This document shows, piece by piece, positions 60,116-64,000 of a DNA stretch of 64,000 nucleotides. The notes below the pieces were generated by a model, which saw only the letters and a list, made by a program, of their open reading frames with translations, made no database searches and was not told where the DNA came from. The stretch's first letter is position 1, and each line of letters begins with the position of its first letter. The translations under genes were made by a program, and so were the position numbers. The stretch covers positions 8,677,934-8,741,933 of the forward strand of contig NC_074711.1 in assembly GCF_947242115.1 (NCBI RefSeq). Direction: 5' to 3'. This DNA comes from Biomphalaria glabrata (Eukaryota > Mollusca > Gastropoda > Planorbidae).

Positions 60116-60187
60116 AGGTTTCACCAAGATTTGAACTCGGCTCGCTGGATTCAGAGTCCAGAGTGCTAACCATTACACCATGGAACC
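60116..60187 (-). pseudogene. tRNA-Gln (CTG) copy, decayed
   Basis: The partner of 28646-28717, with the same 72-base length, anticodon CTG and following T-run. Three changes: one breaks an acceptor stem pair (TGAAACC for TGGAACC), one turns a T-stem pair into G-U, and one alters the variable loop (GAGCC for GATCC). It may still fold, but looks like a copy losing function. Confidence 0.7.
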
Positions 60188-60619
60188 GGTGCACATATGT
60201 CGAGTGGTTACTGCGTCAACTGAGAAGACTTGAGCCATGAGTTTGATATCAAGTCGTTCTCCCTTCTTTTATTTTTATAAATGCTTTTTTTTTCTTGATA
60301 GTTTAGCTCCATTACATATTTAATTGCATGACTAATCCTAACTAATTGATACATTTACTTTTTATATTAATGTTTTTAAAATAATTTTCAAAAAATATTT
60401 TCTGTTTATTTTTTGTTCGAAGAAAAAAAAGAAATAATAGCATTATGAATTTATTTAAGAAAAATTACAGACCAAAAAAGTGGCTGATAGTCAGAAAAGT
60501 CCTATTGATTTTAACAATTTCGATCTTGTAAATTAAAACCAGAGCTACCCCATCTCTTCTATATTCCCTCAGATACTTCAGTACCAGTCAAAATTTCTTC
60601 TTCTTACCTTATAAAATAC
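60188..60619. other. Spacer between the tRNA copy and gene H 3' side
   Basis: Starts within 15 bases of the tRNA to match 17180 and 23120 rather than the D flank, so a duplication joint lies at about 60200. No gene seen. Confidence 0.6.
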
Positions 60620-60910
60620 TGACGTTACTTCAAAAAAGAAGATGATTACGTCCTAGGCGTCATGCATCAAGTCATGCATGTTATCCATTGACATAATTTA
60701 TAACAGGTAACAGAATTTCTTGGCTGGCTCAGGCAACCCATTCGATTTTCTAATAGCACTAGGGATGAAGGAGTATTTGTACAAATGTGTCCTAACATAT
60801 GGAACGAGGAACATGCCTTTATCTTTGTGTCTTTTTGAGTATTTTATTAGATTTTGTTTTTTATTTAAAGATTATGTTTCAGTGTTTTATGTATAATTGC
60901 TACTTTACTT
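60620..60910 (+). repeat. Dispersed repeat downstream of gene H
   Basis: Copy of the repeat at 12504; palindrome slightly changed (catgcatcaagtcatgcatg). Confidence 0.65.
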
Positions 60911-61199
60911 GTTAGTCTTCTCTTATGAAGGTTATCTAAATTTAAGTATTTGTAAACTTAGTTTTAATCTAAAGGAAAAAATAGACAAACAAATAAAAAC
61001 AATAAAAGAAAACTATTCATTCAATTCATTAAATATTTTATTGATTATTATATTAAAGCATACAGAATAAAAAAAATAATAATGCATTTCAAAAATTCTT
61101 TACACTAAAATTTGGCGTTTTAATATATTCAGTAAATAGTTATAATTGTAACAAAACATAAATTTATTGCCTACAAATATAACATCAACTAATTTATTG

Positions 61200-63076
61200 T
61201 CACATATTTAGTAGTTCAAGTATTTCACTATCTGAACACAAACATTCAGCGGTATTTCCATCCTCGTCTCTCAGGTCAACATCTGCATTGAAAGATAATA
61301 AACTCTCCACGGCTTCTATGAAACCATTTTGAGCGGCTATCATCAAGGCAGTCGTCCCACTCTTGTGGATTGGCTTTCTATAGTTCACGTCTGCGCCGTT
61401 TTCAAGCAAAATATTAACTGTGTCACAACAGTAGGACTCTATAGCCAAAATTAGGGCGCTCTTTCCGTCAAAGCCACTGACCTTGTTAACATCAGCGCCT
61501 TCTTGAATTAAGGCTGAGACAACTAAAGGCTTATTGAACTGAGCAGCCAACATGAGAGCTGTATAGTCCCATTGGTCTGTGATGTCTATGGCTGCTTTAT
61601 TTTTCAGAAGCTGTCTTACGATGTAGACATTGCCTGCAATAGCTGCGTGCATCAGGGGAGTCATCCCATACCTACTGTCCACGCTGTTGACATCAGCGCC
61701 TTTCTTAATGAGGTGAGTGATGACAGCATCCCTGTTGGAAGAGGCAGCAAGTGACAAGGGCAGGTAACCGTTTGCACATTTCTGGTTTACTGATGCCCCA
61801 TGGTCAATCAAAAGTTTTATAATTTTTGTTTCAGTTAGGAACTCGGTGTCCCATCTTTCTGAGCCTATGACAAGGCTGGGGTGAAATCCTCCCTTCAGCG
61901 CCACATGAAGCACGTTGTCTTGTGAAGGCTTAGTAGGAGTTTTGGTACTAGCTTCACATTCCAGTAGCAGCTCAACAGTTTGGTAAGAATTAGACAGAAC
62001 AGCAGCCTTGAGTGGTGTGAAGTCTTCAATGGACGCCTCGTTGACGTCAGCTCCACTACGAAGCAGCAGACACACGATACGGCTATCGCCTGCCAGGCAA
62101 GCCTTAATGAATGCCTGCTTCATGATCTTTTTGCCATAGTATGTTGTCCTGCGTATCTGTGTACCAATAATGTTGGCCACACTCACGTGATCTCCTCTTT
62201 CAATTGCTGCATTTATATTTTCTATGGTAAATTTCATTTGATCCTTCAAACACTTATCGCTGGAGAAAAAACAACAAATAATGTATTTCAATTAATTAGT
62301 TTTATTTCATTAGTAAATGTAAAAACCTATACATATAATAAATTTTGGCAGAAAAACAAAATTGTTGATACTAATAATGTATTTACATAAGTGTCAATTT
62401 AAATACTCTTAAAACAAATCAGTTCTGAAGCGACTATGTGTAAAACTCATAAAGTACTATGGAGCAACTCATAAAGGACTATGAATCAACTCAAGAAGAA
62501 ATTTTCCCTCTAAGGCCTTGCGACAAACAGGGAAGTTGATGTAATGGTAATCTGTTTCTTTGGCTTGTAGTTAACAAGGTTTTCATGTGGTCAGCACAAC
62601 GACCAACCGCCATTATTTTTTTGCCAGCTTATGTCAGTTACCCATTAAAGGTGGGTGCACTCAGAGGCGCCCTAAAAATCCCGAAATAAAAAATCCCAGT
62701 ATTCACAAGGATTCGAACTCGAGTCCCGAGGTTTGCGACTAATAATTTCAATCAAATTATATTTTTATATTTTTTTATTTACTAGAATGCAAACTAAAAC
62801 ATGAAAATGACTATTAATTAAAGAATCGAATTGCTACTGTTATTTTTTTAACAACAGTAGGGTGAGGGAATCACTCAGACGATTATTTGGAATTGATAGA
62901 CGGAAAATTAAGTGGGAAAAACGCTTAGGCTTTAACTTTTTTTTTTCTTGTATTAGTTTCCTGACTATATGTTATGATAATATGAGAAAAAGATTGGTAA
63001 CTTACTTGTCCGAAGCAGAAAATTCTCTTTTCAAGGCTCTAGATTTGTGCAGTGTTGAGTTTAAGCTTTTCTCCAT
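61200..63076 (-). CDS. Ankyrin-repeat protein, gene H (type 2)
   Basis: Coding exons 63006-63076 and 61200-62259 predict 376 aa, uninterrupted. Non-coding exon from 63799; poly(A) signal at 61037-61042. The exon 3 acceptor reads TTTTCTCCAG, like type 1 genes, not TTTTCTGCAG as in B, C, D and G. The two-base-shorter leader before ATG (ccatattatctg) is also shared with gene F. Changed residues: LLRSGADVN for LLRNGADVN, LLSFNADVD for LLSYNADVD and ASTKTPTKPS for ASAKTPTKPS. Shares WDTEFLTETK with gene B. Confidence 0.88.
62501..62738 (-). mobile_element. SINE in intron 2 of gene H
   Basis: Same insertion as at 14397, among the more diverged copies. Confidence 0.65.
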
Positions 63077-63356
63077 ATTATCTGCAAAATTAAAAATAAA
63101 AATATATTTTAATTACATTTGAATTTCAATTTCTTACACACTTGCTAACATAAAACAAAATGTTTTGCCTGAATAAATAACACTTTTTTAACAATTTCAT
63201 CTTGGTATAACTTGAATAATATATGAATCATGGGATAATCATCTTAAATGTAATAGCAGGGAGTTTTACATTTAGCATTATTGATAATAGTTTTCAATAT
63301 TATAATAATATAATAATTTTTTTAGAAAAGTTTGTAATCTATAAGATAATATTATA

Positions 63357-63608
63357 AGGGGTCGATGTGAATGAGCGGCAAAGTGCTTGTCTTTCGAATT
63401 GGCGTTCCAGGTTCGAATATTAATGCGGACTGGGATTTTTAATTTCGGGATCTTTGGGCGCCTCTAAGTCCACCCAGCTAGAATGACTACCTAATTTTAG
63501 ATGGAGAAACGTAAAGGCTGACCACATGATACCCTCGTTAATCGTGGGCCATAGAAACAGATGACCTTTACATGATCTCCCCACAGATCGTAAAGTCTGA
63601 ATGGGTTA
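63357..63608 (+). mobile_element. SINE in intron 1 of gene H
   Basis: Same insertion as at 15283. Confidence 0.65.
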
Positions 63609-63948
63609 ACTATTATAGTATATATTTATCTTATACTGATAGAACATAATAACTACAATAAACTTTTAAAAAGTTTTAGGTCAACACTTATCAAGGTGAC
63701 ACATTTGCAAACTAGCTTCCAATTATTAATTTTGCAATATAACTAAAATCATGAAAGTTAACAATTGAAAAAAAAAATGTATATAACATTTTACTTACCA
63801 GTGTGTATTCTGATATTTAAAACTCGGAGATCGTTTCTTATAAGAGAAATAATTTCCAAATTACTAAAAGTCACAAAAACAATCCAGTACGAATAACATG
63901 CGCTGCAAGTCAGAGTAACGAATTGAAGTGTGTTGAAGTCTACACCCG

Positions 63949-64000
63949 TTTATATAACAACTTTGGTTGTCTACGTCATATCCTGTATTATTTTTTTGCG
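63949..64000 (-). promoter_or_regulatory. Core promoter of gene H (cut by window end)
   Basis: TATATAAA at 63949-63956 and TGACGTAG at 63971-63978. The CCAAT, GATA and minisatellite parts lie beyond the window. Confidence 0.65.

Overview
The window is AT-rich eukaryotic DNA with introns, TATA promoters, tRNA-derived SINEs, non-LTR and LTR retroelement remains and long simple repeats. The style of the SINEs (tRNA-like head, tail region ending in a motif like ctgaaaggggaac) and other dispersed repeats suggests a gastropod mollusc, probably a freshwater pulmonate snail. This is recognition, not a search result.

The gene content is one tandem array of eight ankyrin-repeat genes, all on the minus strand, named here A to H from left to right. 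Each has the same build: a non-coding first exon behind a TATA box, a 71-base first coding segment, and one large exon with about eight to nine ankyrin repeats (376-392 aa predicted). Two subfamilies are clear. Type 1 is A (625-2471), E (38492-40281) and F (44333-46097). Type 2 is B (13088-14966), C (18178-20045), D (24122-26012), G (51717-53595) and H (61200-63076). C has an in-frame stop and E has lost a splice acceptor AG. F is a mosaic of type 1 and type 2 sequence. No other protein-coding host gene is supported.

Layout: 1-16.5 kb holds A and B and is repeated at 43.7-55.3 kb as F and G. The B, C and D units follow each other every 5-6 kb. G to H is also about 5.9 kb once an inserted Gypsy element is subtracted. 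Duplicated flank after D (27.6-28.7 kb) reappears after G (58.9-60.2 kb), each time ending at a tRNA-Gln gene, one intact and one decayed. Between D and E lies a stretch without host genes (28.7-38.3 kb) that includes a 5-kb minisatellite of 22- and 28-base units in higher-order blocks.

Two LTR retroelements inserted after the duplications. A 4.0-kb non-autonomous element (4607-8630) has apparently identical 934-base LTRs and a SAP-domain gag-like gene. A broken Ty3/Gypsy element (55314-58882) has 172-base LTRs and a primer-binding site complementary to its own LTR, as in self-primed Tf1-type elements. A fossil hAT-like transposase is present in both large blocks.

The promoters are the most striking regulatory feature. 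All eight have a TGACGT-type element about 15 bases upstream of the TATA box. The type 2 promoters carry a GC-rich 31-base tandem repeat whose copy number differs from gene to gene (about 2.5 to 8.5). This suggests a recently amplified, possibly stress- or immunity-related ankyrin family whose coding and control regions are both being reshuffled, but function is inference.
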